A DNA stretch of 64,000 nucleotides from Streptomyces sp. NBC_01723 (GTDB lineage: Bacteria; Actinomycetota; Actinomycetes; Streptomycetales; Streptomycetaceae), in assembly GCF_036246005.1 (NCBI RefSeq), contig NZ_CP109171.1:186001-250000 (forward strand), given 5' to 3'. Positions within the stretch are counted from its first letter, which is position 1, and each line of letters starts with the position of its first letter. The notes under the pieces were generated by a model, which saw only the letters and a list, made by a program, of their open reading frames with translations, was not told where the DNA came from and searched no databases. Of the stretch, positions 50,701 through 60,194 are shown one piece after another. The translations under genes and the position numbers were made by a program.

Positions 50701-51402
50701 ATGGATCACCAGTTCGTTGGCATACCGGAGTTGACCGACGTTCCGCGTGTCGCGGTCGTCATCGACGTCATGCGGGCCTTCACCGTGGCCGCCTGGGCCT
50801 TCTCGCGCGGCGTGGAGCGGATCGTCCTGGCCTCCACGGAGCGTGAGGCGCTCGAGTTGAAGGAGACCCGGCCGGGCTGGCTCGCCTTGAAGGACGGTGC
50901 TCCGGCGGCGGGGTTCGACGCGGTGAACTCGCCGGGCCTGCTCAGGTCCGCCGATCTCGCCGGTCGCACGCTGGTGCAGAAGACGACGGCGGGAACCGTG
51001 GGCGCGCTGGCCGTCGCGGACGCACCGCTGGTCCTGTGCGCGAGCTTCGTGGTGGCCGGCCCCACCGCGCGGTTCCTGCGGGGCCAGGAGGCCGGTCCGG
51101 TCACGTTCGTCGTCACCGGGGAGGACGGCAGGGCCGACGAGGACCTGGCCTGTGCCGAGTACATCGGCCGTTGCGTGGACGGTGGCGGTGTCGACGCCGC
51201 TCCGTACGTCCACCGTGCGAGCAACTCACGCGCCGCGGCCGAACTCGCCGGAGGGCTGCGGAGCGGATACCACCCCGATGACGTCGGTCTCTGCCTGGAG
51301 GTCGACAGGTTCCCCTTCGCCATGGTGGCTCGCCAGGAGGGGCCACTGACGGTGCTCCGGCCCGTTGCCGTGCCCGACTCAGGCCCTCACGGGCGGTCCT
51401 GA
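50701..51402 (+). CDS. 2-phosphosulfolactate phosphatase-like (ComB family)
   Basis: 233 residues. The N-terminal [20 protein letters not shown] matches the Mg-binding DxxR(A)xT region of ComB, with [20 protein letters not shown] (VLKTTNGT-like motif) about residues 99-118 and [20 protein letters not shown] later. In methanogens ComB makes sulfolactate for coenzyme M; in actinobacteria the family is common without the rest of that pathway, so a different phosphatase substrate is probable. The ATG is at 50701. It stands upstream of the GH127 gene but 228 bases away, and the sugar operator between them suggests separate transcription. Confidence 0.8.
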   Translation: MDHQFVGIPELTDVPRVAVVIDVMRAFTVAAWAFSRGVERIVLASTEREALELKETRPGWLALKDGAPAAGFDAVNSPGLLRSADLAGRTLVQKTTAGTVGALAVADAPLVLCASFVVAGPTARFLRGQEAGPVTFVVTGEDGRADEDLACAEYIGRCVDGGGVDAAPYVHRASNSRAAAELAGGLRSGYHPDDVGLCLEVDRFPFAMVARQEGPLTVLRPVAVPDSGPHGRS

Positions 51403-51511
51403 GCCGCTGCCGACGGCCCTTGGCCGGAAGGGCGCGTCCGGCCGGATCGGGCGAGTCACACCCCTGGACGGTCGTCACGGGGGTGTGCTCTGATCCTCAG
51501 TGCGCTCCCGT

Positions 51512-51529
51512 CTTCCAACGATGTACAAC
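51512..51529. promoter_or_regulatory. Shared sugar-regulon operator, site 1 (GH127)
   Basis: CTTCCAACGATGTACAAC lies 102 bases before the GH127 start. It matches the site at 63979-63996 (reverse strand CTTGCAACGATGTAAAAC) at 16 of 18 bases and resembles the site at 54141-54157. The CAACGWTG core with flanking A/T-rich arms fits a LacI-type repressor. Confidence 0.65.
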
Positions 51530-51630
51530 TCCGCGACCTCGTACGCCGGTCGGCACGGAGCCCTGCCCCCCGTGCGGCCCTTCAGGGGACCGGCGGCACT
51601 GAAGGATCCGAGTCCACAGTCAGGAGACCC

Positions 51631-54030
51631 ATGTCCGTCAGCAGACGCACCCTCCTCGGCACCGGCGCCCTGGCGCTCGGCACGGCGGCGCTGGGCGGCC
51701 CGCTCGTCACCTCCGCGGCCGCCGCCACGGCGAGGGCGTCCGGCTCGCTCGCGCCGGACGCCTTCCGCAAGCTGCCCGCCGGCAGCGTCACCGCGCGGGG
51801 CTGGCTCGCCGGTCAGCTCAGACTTCAACTCGACGGCCTCTGCGGCCGGTTCGAGAGTCTGTCGCACTTCCTCGACTTCTCCGCGACCGGCTGGGTGCAC
51901 CCCGAGCGCGGCGCCTGGGAGGAAGTGCCGTACTGGCTGCGTGGATACGTGCCCATGGCGGTCGCCACCGGGGACCGGGGCGCGCTCGCGCGCTCGCGCA
52001 CCTGGATCGAGGCGATCCTGGCCACCCAGCAGAGCGACGGCTTCTTCGGGCCGCGCGCGCTGCGTACGTCACTGAACGGCGGTCCGGACTTCTGGCCGTT
52101 CCTGCCGCTTCTCCAGGCCCTGCGCACGCACGAGGAGTACACGGGGGACGAGCGCGTCGTCCCCTTCATGACCCGGTTCCTGCGCTTCATGAACGCCCAG
52201 GGCCCCGGCGCCTTCAACACCAGCTGGGTCTCCTACCGCTGGGGCGACGGCCTCGACGTCGCCCTGTGGCTGCACCGCCGCACCGGCGAGGCGTTCCTGC
52301 TCGGCCTGGCCACCAAGATGCACACCCTGGGTGCCGACTGGACGGGCCCCACACCCTCCCGGCACAACGTCAACATCGCCCAGGGCTTCCGTGAGCCCGC
52401 GCAGTACGCGCAGGTGACCGGCGACCCGGAGCTGATCCGGGCCACCTACCGGGCGTACGACCGGGTCATGGACGTCTACGGGCGGTTCCCCGGCGGCGGC
52501 ATGGCGGGCGACGAGAACTACCGGCCGGGGTTCACCGACCCGCGGCAGGGCTTCGAGACCTGCGGGATCGTCGAGTTCATGGCCAGTCACGAACTGCTCA
52601 CCAGGATCACCGGTGACCCGGTCTGGGCCGACCGGTGCGAGGACCTGGCCTTCAACATGCTGCCCGCCTCCCTCGACCCGCAGGGCAGAGCCATCCACTA
52701 CGTCACCAGCGCCAACGGCGTCGACCTGGACAACCGGCCGAAGACACAGGGGCAGTTCCAGAACGGCTTCGCCATGCAGTCCTTCCAGCCCGGCGTCGAC
52801 CAGTACCGCTGCTGTCCGCACAACTACGGCATGGGCTGGCCCTACTTCACCGAGGAGCTGTGGCTGGCCACCCCGGACGGCGGACTGGCCGCGGCGATGT
52901 ACGCCCCGAGCGAGGTCCGCGCGCAGGTCGCCGGGGGCACGAGGGTCACCGTCACGGAGGACACCGGCTATCCCTTCACCGAGACCGTCGCGCTGACCGT
53001 GTCCACGCCGCGCCCGGTCTCCTTCCCGCTGCGGTTGCGGGTGCCGGGCTGGTGCGACGGGCCGGAGGTCCGCGTCAACGGCCGTTCCGTCGCCGCGGCG
53101 GACGGGCCCGGGTGGGTCACCCTGCGGCGGACCTGGCGCAGCGGTGACAAGGTGTCCCTGCGTCTCCCCCAGCGGACCACGCTGCGCCACTGGCCCGACC
53201 AGCACGACGCCGTCAGCGTCCAGCACGGGCCCCTCGCCTACTCCCTCCGGATCGGCGAGCGGTACGAGCAGTACGGGGGCGACGAGACCTTCCCCGAGTG
53301 CGCGGTGCACGCCACCTCGCCGTGGAACTACGGTCTCGTCGCGTCGCCCCGCCTGGAGTTCACCCCGGCGCGCGGCCCCGTGCCCGACAATCCCTTCACC
53401 CACGAGACGGTCCCGGTCCGCATCAGCGCCGAGGCCCGTCGCGTCGAGGAGTGGGTCGCGGACGACGAGAACGTGGTGGCGCCCCTGCAGGCCGGGCCGG
53501 CACGCAGCGACTCCCCCGTCGAGACGGTCACGCTCGTCCCCATGGGCGCCGCGAGGCTGCGCATCACCTCGTTCCCCACGGCCACGCCCGACGGCAGGGC
53601 CTGGACGCCCGAACCCCCGTTCCGGCGCGTCCAGAACAAGCACAGCGGCAAGGTCCTCGCCGTGGACGGCATGTCGCTGGAGAACAGCGCGCGCGTCGTG
53701 CAGTTCGACAACTCCGGCACCGGCGACCACGCCTGGCAGCTCGTGGACCGGGGTGAGGGCTGGTACCTGATCCGCAACGGCAACAGCGGCAAGGTCCTCG
53801 GCGTCGACGGCATGTCCACCGCCGACAGCGCCCGCGTCGTCCAGTACGAGGACAACGGCACCGCCGACCACCTGTGGACCCTGGTGGACGACGGGGACGG
53901 CTGGTACCGCATCCGGAACCGGCACAGCGGCAAGGTCCTGGGCGTCGACGGCATGTCCACCGGCAACAGCGCGCAGGTCGTCCAGTTCGACGACAACGGG
54001 ACCGCCGACCACCTCTGGAAGTTCCTGTGA
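51631..54030 (+). CDS. Secreted GH127-type beta-L-arabinofuranosidase with ricin-type lectin
   Basis: 799 residues. Tat-like signal (MSVSRRTLLGTGALALGTAA), GH127/DUF1680 alpha-barrel (about residues 45-430) and beta-sandwich domains (to about 655). The zinc-thiolate catalytic set of the family is visible: Glu309 and Cys311 in FETCGIVEF, Cys394-Cys395 in YRCCPHNYGMG. A C-terminal ricin B-type (CBM13-like) domain, residues 665-799, has three repeats of KHSGKVLAVDGMS type. GH127 members cleave beta-L-arabinofuranosides; some act on other furanosides. It is preceded by the shared operator and lies beside GH2 and GH43 enzymes and a furanose-type importer. Confidence 0.88.
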   Translation: MSVSRRTLLGTGALALGTAALGGPLVTSAAAATARASGSLAPDAFRKLPAGSVTARGWLAGQLRLQLDGLCGRFESLSHFLDFSATGWVHPERGAWEEVPYWLRGYVPMAVATGDRGALARSRTWIEAILATQQSDGFFGPRALRTSLNGGPDFWPFLPLLQALRTHEEYTGDERVVPFMTRFLRFMNAQGPGAFNTSWVSYRWGDGLDVALWLHRRTGEAFLLGLATKMHTLGADWTGPTPSRHNVNIAQGFREPAQYAQVTGDPELIRATYRAYDRVMDVYGRFPGGGMAGDENYRPGFTDPRQGFETCGIVEFMASHELLTRITGDPVWADRCEDLAFNMLPASLDPQGRAIHYVTSANGVDLDNRPKTQGQFQNGFAMQSFQPGVDQYRCCPHNYGMGWPYFTEELWLATPDGGLAAAMYAPSEVRAQVAGGTRVTVTEDTGYPFTETVALTVSTPRPVSFPLRLRVPGWCDGPEVRVNGRSVAAADGPGWVTLRRTWRSGDKVSLRLPQRTTLRHWPDQHDAVSVQHGPLAYSLRIGERYEQYGGDETFPECAVHATSPWNYGLVASPRLEFTPARGPVPDNPFTHETVPVRISAEARRVEEWVADDENVVAPLQAGPARSDSPVETVTLVPMGAARLRITSFPTATPDGRAWTPEPPFRRVQNKHSGKVLAVDGMSLENSARVVQFDNSGTGDHAWQLVDRGEGWYLIRNGNSGKVLGVDGMSTADSARVVQYEDNGTADHLWTLVDDGDGWYRIRNRHSGKVLGVDGMSTGNSAQVVQFDDNGTADHLWKFL

Positions 54031-54140
54031 CGCGACGGAAGTGAGCCTTTGCCGCGCCTGGGTTGACGGCGGATCAGTGAAGTGGTGCGCGAGGTCTGGA
54101 CAGGCGCGGAAGGGCGTGTTGTCATTCCGCTGACACAAGC

Positions 54141-54157
54141 TTTCCAACGTTGCAAAG
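54141..54157. promoter_or_regulatory. Shared sugar-regulon operator, site 2 (GH2)
   Basis: TTTCCAACGTTGCAAAG, nearly palindromic (TTTsCAACGTTGsAAA), ends 22 bases before the GH2 start. It resembles the right-edge site (17 of 20 bases over TTTACATCGTTGCAAGGATG) and the GH127 site. The position close to the start suggests it overlaps the promoter. Confidence 0.7.
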
Positions 54158-54179
54158 ATGGCTTCCGAGGAAGGGTCCG

Positions 54180-57100
54180 ATGACGCGACCACACACACGC
54201 CCACGAGCCAGAGTGTGGGCAATCCTGACAGCGGCGGCCCTGGCGCTGCCCACGAGCGGCCTCACGGCCTCCGCCACGGCCGCGGAGGCGGCCACCGGCA
54301 CGTCCGCGGTGCAGGCCGAGAAGGACGGCCCGGCCGCCGTCCAGGTGCAGGGCCTGAAGGGCGAGTACTTCAGCATGTCCGCGCCGGGAGCGAGGGACTT
54401 CGCCGAACTCGGCGGTACCGTGCTCGACCCGCAGGTCAACTTCTCCGGCCTGACCAGCACCTTCCAGGAGCTGACCGGCAAGACGGAGCACACGACCGCC
54501 CGCTGGACCGGGCAGATCGCGGCGCCGGCCACCGGCGACTACACCTTCCACGCCATCGGCGACAACGGCTTCCGGCTCTTCATCGACGGCGAGCCGGTCA
54601 TCGACCACTGGCAGCCGGACTGGGACAACGAGCAGACGAGCGCCGCGGTCCACCTGAAGGCGGGTGAGAAGCACGACTTCCGCCTGGAGATGTTCCAGGA
54701 CACCGGCGGCGCCAACATGTTCCTGCGCTGGTCGACGCCGACGACGGACAAGCAGCTCGTGCCGATGTCGGCGTTCACCCCGCCGGACGACTTCGAGGTC
54801 TACCCGCTGGAGCTGAACGTCGGCGAGGACGGCCGGCAGGTGCGGGCCCGCTTCGAGGGCAGGGTCGGCGACGTCAAGGGGCTGGCGGAGCACCTGAAGG
54901 TCGAGGCCGACACGACCCCGATGCCCATCAAGGCGGTGCGGGTGGCGCCCGGCGACCGCAATGCGCTCCTCATCACGCTCGCGGAGCCCGTCCAGAAGAA
55001 CCAGCAGGTCAAGTTCTCCTACGACGGCGAAGGCGGCCTCACCGACGGCGGCGGGACGGTGCCCCAGGTCGTCCGGTACGCGCAGAACGAGTCCGCCCAC
55101 CGGCTGACCACCCCGTGGGGTGACCGGCTCGACGAGAAGAACCCGCTGCCCGAGTACCCGCGTCCCCAGCAGGTACGGTCGAAGTGGAAGAACCTCAACG
55201 GGCCGTGGCAGTTCAGCGCCGCGGAGGCCGGGGAACAGCCGGTATTCGGCAAGAACCTCGACGAGAAGATCATCGTGCCGTTCCCGGTCGAGTCGCAGCT
55301 CTCCGGTCTCGAGCGGCACGAGGACCACATGTTCTACCGCAAGCTCGTCGAGGTGCCGAAGAGCTGGAAGGTCGGCGGGAGCGACAAGGCAGGCAACCGC
55401 CTGAAGCTCAACTTCGGTGCCGTCGACTACCAGGCACGCGTCTTCGTCAACGGCAAGAAGGTCGCCGAGCACACCGGCGGATACAACGCCTTCAGTGCCG
55501 ACATCACCGACGCGCTGAAGGGCAAGGGGCCGCAGGAGGTCGTCGTCGCGGTAACCGACACCGGCGGCGCCAACCAGCCGATGGGCAAGCAGTCCCGGAA
55601 CCCCGGCGGCATCTTCTACACCCAGTCCTCCGGCATCTGGCAGACGGTGTGGATGGAACCCGTCGCCCGCACGTCCGTTGACAACGTAGTCACGACTCCG
55701 GACATCGACACCGGCAGCCTCGCGGTGACCGTCGAGTCCAGTGACGCCTCCGACCAGGCACGGGTCGAGGCCGTCGCGCGTGACAAGCGCGGCAAGGTGG
55801 TCGGCAGGGTCAGCGGGCCGGCCAACGAGAAGCTGCGGCTGCCCGTCGCGAAGCAGCACCTGTGGAGCCCCGACGACCCGTACCTCTACGACCTCGACGT
55901 GAAGCTCGTCGACGGCAGGTCGACCGACCGGGTCGGCGGCTACTTCGGCATGCGGAAGATCAGCGTCGAGAAGGTCGGCGGGTTCCCGAAGCTGGTGCTG
56001 AACGGGAAGCCCGTCTTCTCGCTCGCCACCCTCGACCAGGGATTCTGGCCGGACGGTCTGTACACCGCACCGAGCGACGACGCTCTCGCCTTCGACCTCG
56101 AGGCCCACAAGAAGCTGGGTTTCAACGCCGTACGCAAGCACATCAAGGTGGAGTCGCCGCGCTGGTTCTACCACGCGGACCGGCTCGGGCTGCTGGTGTG
56201 GCAGGACTTCGTCTCCGGGAACTTCCCCGACGAGTCCGGGCAGCAGGCGTTCGTCGAGCAGGGCACGGAGATGATGCGTCAGCATCACAACTCCCCCTCC
56301 ATCATCGGGTGGATCGTCTTCAACGAGGGCTGGGGCGAGTGGAACCGGGAGGCCACCGGTCGTCTCGCCGAGTCCGTGAAGTCCGCCGACCCGTCCCGGA
56401 TCGTCAACGCCCACAGTGGTGTCAACTGCTGCAACTCCAAGGGTGACTCGGGCAAGGGCGACATCATCGACCACCACGACTACAACAACGAGGATCCGCC
56501 CTTCCCCGACGAGACCAGGGCCGCCATGGACGGCGAGCACGGTGGCTTCACGCTGCGCACTCCGGGGCACATGTGGCCGGGCGCGCCGACCGTGATCTAC
56601 AGCGGTGTGGCCGACAAGGAGGCGCTGACCCGCAAGTACGTGGAGAACACGGAGGAGTTCTACCTGGCCCAGGCCGGTGCGGAGCTGTCCGGCTCGGTGT
56701 ACACGCAGATCACCGACCTGGAGAACGAGCTCAACGGTCTGTACACCTACGACCGCCGGGAGATCAAGGTCGATGCGGACCGGGTCCGCGAGGTCAACCG
56801 CAAGGTCATCGCGGCCGGCGCGGCCGCGGGCGACCGGGAGCCGCTGACGGGCGGCGGCAGCTGGTCCCTCGACGAGGGCTCCGGCACCACCGCCGCGGAC
56901 GGCGGGCCGGGCGGCCGGGACCTGACGCTCGGCGCGGGCACGGCCTGGACCCCGGGCGTCAGCGGCAGCGCCCTGAAGTTCGACGGTCAGGGCCAGTCCG
57001 CGCAGACGGACGGGCCGGTGCTCGACACCACCGGCAGCTACTCGGTGTCCGCCTGGGTACGGCTCGACGCGCTCCCCGGCAACTACGCCACCGCGGTCAG

Positions 57101-57467
57101 CCAGGACACGCGGCGCCAGGCCAGCCCGTTCTACCTCCAGTACGGTCAGGGCGCCTTCGCCTTCAGCACGCCCGGCGAGCAGCGGGCCCGGGTGGAGACC
57201 ACTCCGGAGACGGGCCGCTGGTACCACCTCGTCGGCGTACGTGACGGCGCGGACAACCGGCTCAGCCTGTACGTCGACGGTGAGCCGGCCGCCACGTCGG
57301 CCGCCGGACCGGCCTACCCGAGCACCGGCCCGCTGACCGTGGGCCGCGCCCAGTGGGACGGCAACCCGACGGACTTCTGGAACGGGGCGGTCGACCAGGT
57401 CCACGCCTACGACAAGGCCCTCACCGCCGAGGAGGTGAGGGCTCTGTACACCGAGGAGAAGCCGTAG
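54180..57467 (+). CDS. Secreted GH2 glycosidase with PA14 and LamG domains
   Basis: 1095 residues. Signal peptide (VWAILTAAALALPTSGLTAS); PA14 sugar-binding domain (about 55-205; ATGDYTFHAIGDNGFRLFID); GH2 sandwich domains (about 310-600) and TIM barrel (about 600-880). Catalytic acid/base Glu716 (FNEGWGEWN) and nucleophile candidate Glu786 (DGEHGGF) are present. A C-terminal LamG/concanavalin-type domain (about 890-1095) ends the protein. Streptomyces GH2 enzymes include beta-D-galactofuranosidases, which suits the adjacent YtfQ-type galactofuranose importer; beta-galactosidase or other activity is possible. ATG 54180 follows GAGGAAGG. It converges on the GH43 gene. Confidence 0.88.
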   Translation: MTRPHTRPRARVWAILTAAALALPTSGLTASATAAEAATGTSAVQAEKDGPAAVQVQGLKGEYFSMSAPGARDFAELGGTVLDPQVNFSGLTSTFQELTGKTEHTTARWTGQIAAPATGDYTFHAIGDNGFRLFIDGEPVIDHWQPDWDNEQTSAAVHLKAGEKHDFRLEMFQDTGGANMFLRWSTPTTDKQLVPMSAFTPPDDFEVYPLELNVGEDGRQVRARFEGRVGDVKGLAEHLKVEADTTPMPIKAVRVAPGDRNALLITLAEPVQKNQQVKFSYDGEGGLTDGGGTVPQVVRYAQNESAHRLTTPWGDRLDEKNPLPEYPRPQQVRSKWKNLNGPWQFSAAEAGEQPVFGKNLDEKIIVPFPVESQLSGLERHEDHMFYRKLVEVPKSWKVGGSDKAGNRLKLNFGAVDYQARVFVNGKKVAEHTGGYNAFSADITDALKGKGPQEVVVAVTDTGGANQPMGKQSRNPGGIFYTQSSGIWQTVWMEPVARTSVDNVVTTPDIDTGSLAVTVESSDASDQARVEAVARDKRGKVVGRVSGPANEKLRLPVAKQHLWSPDDPYLYDLDVKLVDGRSTDRVGGYFGMRKISVEKVGGFPKLVLNGKPVFSLATLDQGFWPDGLYTAPSDDALAFDLEAHKKLGFNAVRKHIKVESPRWFYHADRLGLLVWQDFVSGNFPDESGQQAFVEQGTEMMRQHHNSPSIIGWIVFNEGWGEWNREATGRLAESVKSADPSRIVNAHSGVNCCNSKGDSGKGDIIDHHDYNNEDPPFPDETRAAMDGEHGGFTLRTPGHMWPGAPTVIYSGVADKEALTRKYVENTEEFYLAQAGAELSGSVYTQITDLENELNGLYTYDRREIKVDADRVREVNRKVIAAGAAAGDREPLTGGGSWSLDEGSGTTAADGGPGGRDLTLGAGTAWTPGVSGSALKFDGQGQSAQTDGPVLDTTGSYSVSAWVRLDALPGNYATAVSQDTRRQASPFYLQYGQGAFAFSTPGEQRARVETTPETGRWYHLVGVRDGADNRLSLYVDGEPAATSAAGPAYPSTGPLTVGRAQWDGNPTDFWNGAVDQVHAYDKALTAEEVRALYTEEKP

Positions 57468-57487
57468 GTTCCAGGCTCTCCGAGGTC

Positions 57488-57522
57488 CCGGCGGGAAGCG
57501 GGTTCACCCCGCTTCCCGCCGG
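57488..57522. terminator. Bidirectional hairpin terminator between GH2 and GH43 genes
   Basis: Perfect 15-base arms CCGGCGGGAAGCGGG (57488-57502) and CCCGCTTCCCGCCGG (57508-57522) with a 5-base loop lie between convergent stop codons. Confidence 0.82.
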
Positions 57523-57527
57523 ATGTC

Positions 57528-59033
57528 TCAGCGGGCCGGGCCGACCGCCACGTTGTCGAAAAGGGCCCCGGTGTCGAAGACCCGGACGCCGTTGGCACCG
57601 CTGCGGTACGTGCCGTCGGTGACGGAGATCCTCGGGGTCGTCATGTCGTCCACGTACACCTTGATGGAAGGGCCGACAGCCGTGACCCTCACCCGGTGGG
57701 TGGACCCGGGGTCGAGGGACGTGTGCGCGGTCGCCAGCGGTGTCCAGGAGTCGGCGACCCGGCCGAGCACGACCCCGCCGTCCCGGCGGATTCCCGCGTA
57801 GTACCCGGTGTAGCCGTCCACGCCGACCGACGGCCGGGTCACCCGGAAGGTCAGGCCCGCGTCACCGCGGCCCGAGCCGAGGCGTACGTCGGCGTCGTAG
57901 GTGAAGTCGGCGAAGTCGGTGTCGAGGAGCGCCTTGCCGCCCAGTGAGTGTCCGGCCCGGTAGCGCCCGCCGTCGGCCGACCAGGAACCGCCGTAGGTCC
58001 GCCAGCCGAGGGCATTGTCGTCGGCGAAGTTGTCCTGCACGCCCATCTCAATGCGCCGGATGGTGCCATCGGCGTTGAAGTGAAGTCGATCGTAGGCGAG
58101 TTGGCGGTGGTTTCCGTCGGTCTCGCTGAGCGGGCGGCGGTGGTAGACGATGTACCAGATGTCGGTGCCCGGCACGTTGATCACGGAGTTGTGCCCGGAT
58201 CCCTTGGCGACCGCGGGGTCCTGGGCGAGCACTCTGTCGATCTTCTCGAAGGGGCCGGTCGGTGAGTCGGAGATCGCGTAGGAGACCGAGTAGTCGGGTC
58301 CGGTCCAGCCGCCCTCGGACCACATCAGGTAGTACTTGCCGCCCCGTTTGAACATCTGGGGCCCCTCGACGTAGTCGGCCGGGGTGATCTCCTGGTACGT
58401 CGACCCGTCGGCGAAGGTGCCGAGGCTGGTCATGTCCCGGTTGAGCTTGACGACGTTGGCGTGACCCCAGCCGCCGTAGTACATGTACGCCTGCCCGTCG
58501 TCGTCGATGAAGACGTCCTGGTCGATGGGCTGTGCGCCGTTGTGGAAGCGGGAGACGAGCGGGCCGCCGATGGCGTCCTTGTACGGTCCCTCGGGACGGT
58601 CCGCGACGGCCACTCCGATGCCGCCGGTCTGGGAGTCGTTCTGGATGTCGTTGGCGGCGAAGTACAGGTAGTACTTGCCGTCGCGCTCGATCGGCGCCGG
58701 CGCCCACAGCGCGTACTTCGCCCAGGAGACGTCGGCCGTCTTCAGGACCTCGCTGTGCTTGGTCCAGTGGACCAGGTCCGTCGAGGAGAACGCGTCGAGG
58801 TAGGTCTGCTCGGCGTAGCTCTTGGAGGTCGTGGGGAAGACCCAGTACCGCCCGTCGTAGCGGGCGGTGTCGGGGTCGGCGTACCAGCCGTCGACGAAGG
58901 GGTTGCCGGCCTCGGAGGTCGAGTACTCGGGTGCGGCGACGGCGGCGGAGGGCGAGAGCATCGCGATCAGTCCGCCGGCGAGCAACGATGCGCAGGACTT
59001 GGCGACGAGCCCGGTCGCTTTGACGGGGGTCAT
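57528..59033 (-). CDS. Secreted GH43 family glycosidase
   Basis: 501 residues. A signal peptide (SLLAGGLIAMLSPSAAVAAP) is followed by a five-bladed GH43 propeller, about residues 35-320: general base Asp in DGWYADPDTARYDGRYW, pKa-modulating Asp in IDQDVFIDDDGQAYMYYGG, acid Glu in DYVEGPQMFKRGGKYYLMWS. A C-terminal beta-sandwich (about 330-500; FADDNALGWRTYGGSWSADG) is probably substrate-binding. GH43 enzymes cleave arabinofuranosides, xylosides or galactofuranosides. ATG 59033 follows AGGAG. It is downstream of the importer operon on the same strand (126-base gap) and probably co-transcribed, placing it in the furanose-uptake system. Confidence 0.9.
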   Translation of the reverse strand: MTPVKATGLVAKSCASLLAGGLIAMLSPSAAVAAPEYSTSEAGNPFVDGWYADPDTARYDGRYWVFPTTSKSYAEQTYLDAFSSTDLVHWTKHSEVLKTADVSWAKYALWAPAPIERDGKYYLYFAANDIQNDSQTGGIGVAVADRPEGPYKDAIGGPLVSRFHNGAQPIDQDVFIDDDGQAYMYYGGWGHANVVKLNRDMTSLGTFADGSTYQEITPADYVEGPQMFKRGGKYYLMWSEGGWTGPDYSVSYAISDSPTGPFEKIDRVLAQDPAVAKGSGHNSVINVPGTDIWYIVYHRRPLSETDGNHRQLAYDRLHFNADGTIRRIEMGVQDNFADDNALGWRTYGGSWSADGGRYRAGHSLGGKALLDTDFADFTYDADVRLGSGRGDAGLTFRVTRPSVGVDGYTGYYAGIRRDGGVVLGRVADSWTPLATAHTSLDPGSTHRVRVTAVGPSIKVYVDDMTTPRISVTDGTYRSGANGVRVFDTGALFDNVAVGPAR

Positions 59034-59159
59034 GGCTGGGCGTCTCCTGTCGGTCGGTGGGGGGGGGTACACCGGCCGGCGGGTGGACGTGGCACCGGCC
59101 GTGGGAACCGGACGCGGCAGCCGGGCGAGTCAGGCACGGCTGCCGCGTCCGGAGCTCTG

Positions 59160-60194
59160 TCACATCAGCCGGCGTCTGCGCCCCAGCCAGGTCTGGGCGA
59201 TGACGACCAGGGCCAGGAAGGCGCCGCTGACGACGAGTTGGTAGGAGGAGTCGAGAGAGCCGATCTGGTTGATGACGTTCTGGATGACCTTGAGCAGCAG
59301 GACGCCGACGAGCGAGCCGCTGACGTAGCCGAGGCCGCCGGTGAGCAGGGTGCCGCCGATGACGACCGCGGAGATGGCGTCCAGTTCCATGCCGTTGCCG
59401 AGGATGGTCACGCCGGAGGCGAGCCAGGCGGCGTTCAGGGCGCCGGCCTGTCCGGCCAGCAGCCCGGACAGGGTGTAGACGAGGATCTTGGTGCGGGCGA
59501 CCGGCGCGCCCATCAGGGCCGCCGCGTCCTCGTTGCCGCCGACCGCGTACACGTGCTGGCCGAAACGGGTGCGGCGCAGCACCACGGCGCCCGCGCCGAA
59601 CAGGGCGAGCGTGATCCACACCGGGTTGCCGAGGCCCAGCGTGCTGCCCTGGCCGAGTTCGGCGAGGAAGGAGCCCTTGGCGATGAGGTAGGTGTTCGCG
59701 CCTTCGTCGGTGATGGCCAGCATGAGGCCACGGGCGCCCAGCATGGCGGCCAGGGTGACGATGAAGGGGGCGAGGCGGGAGCGCGCCACGAGCAGTCCGT
59801 TGACGACGCCGATCAGTCCGCAGACCGCGAGCGGCAGCAGGAGGGCCACCAGGGTGCCGTGGCGTGATCCCCAGGCGGCGAGGACTCCCCCGAGGGCGAA
59901 CAGGGAGCCGACGGAGAGGTCGATGCCGCCGGTGATGATGACGAAGGTCATGCCGAGGGCGACGATGGCCAGGAACGCCGAACTGGTCGCCATGTTGCTG
60001 ATGTTGTCGCCGGTGGCGAAGGAGTCGAAGGAGAACGACGCCACCAGGGAGACGATCACCAGGACGGCCAGGGCGCCGTGCTGCTGGACCAGGGCGCTCA
60101 GCCGCTCGGAGCGCGCGGAGCCGGCCGGCTCGGTGGCGTCGGTCGGTTCGTTGCTCGCGGTGACCATGGGCGCGTCCGTCTTCGTCGCGCTCAT
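59160..60194 (-). CDS. yjfF: Sugar ABC transporter permease (YjfF-like)
   Basis: 344 residues of the ribose/galactofuranose-type (BPD_transp_2) permease family with eight to ten membrane helices; motifs MTFVIITGGIDLSVGSLFAL and MELDAISAVVIGGTLLTGGL are diagnostic. ATG 60194 overlaps the first permease stop by 4 bases (ATGA). The long N-terminal cytoplasmic segment (about 30 residues) is not unusual. With the other permease it forms the membrane channel of the importer. Assignment to YjfF rather than a ribose permease rests on gene order and the YtfQ-like binding protein. Confidence 0.83.
   Translation of the reverse strand: MSATKTDAPMVTASNEPTDATEPAGSARSERLSALVQQHGALAVLVIVSLVASFSFDSFATGDNISNMATSSAFLAIVALGMTFVIITGGIDLSVGSLFALGGVLAAWGSRHGTLVALLLPLAVCGLIGVVNGLLVARSRLAPFIVTLAAMLGARGLMLAITDEGANTYLIAKGSFLAELGQGSTLGLGNPVWITLALFGAGAVVLRRTRFGQHVYAVGGNEDAAALMGAPVARTKILVYTLSGLLAGQAGALNAAWLASGVTILGNGMELDAISAVVIGGTLLTGGLGYVSGSLVGVLLLKVIQNVINQIGSLDSSYQLVVSGAFLALVVIAQTWLGRRRRLM

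Noticed and set aside
53328..57404. 1358-codon open frame on the minus strand
   Set aside because: It is antisense to the GH127 tail and the whole GH2 gene, both with clear domains and signals. Its translation is low-complexity Val/Gly/Arg-rich, a typical high-GC shadow.
59059..59067. Run of nine G residues upstream of the GH43 gene
   Set aside because: A possible phase-variable or sequencing-error site, but it lies in the non-coding leader and alters no frame I support.
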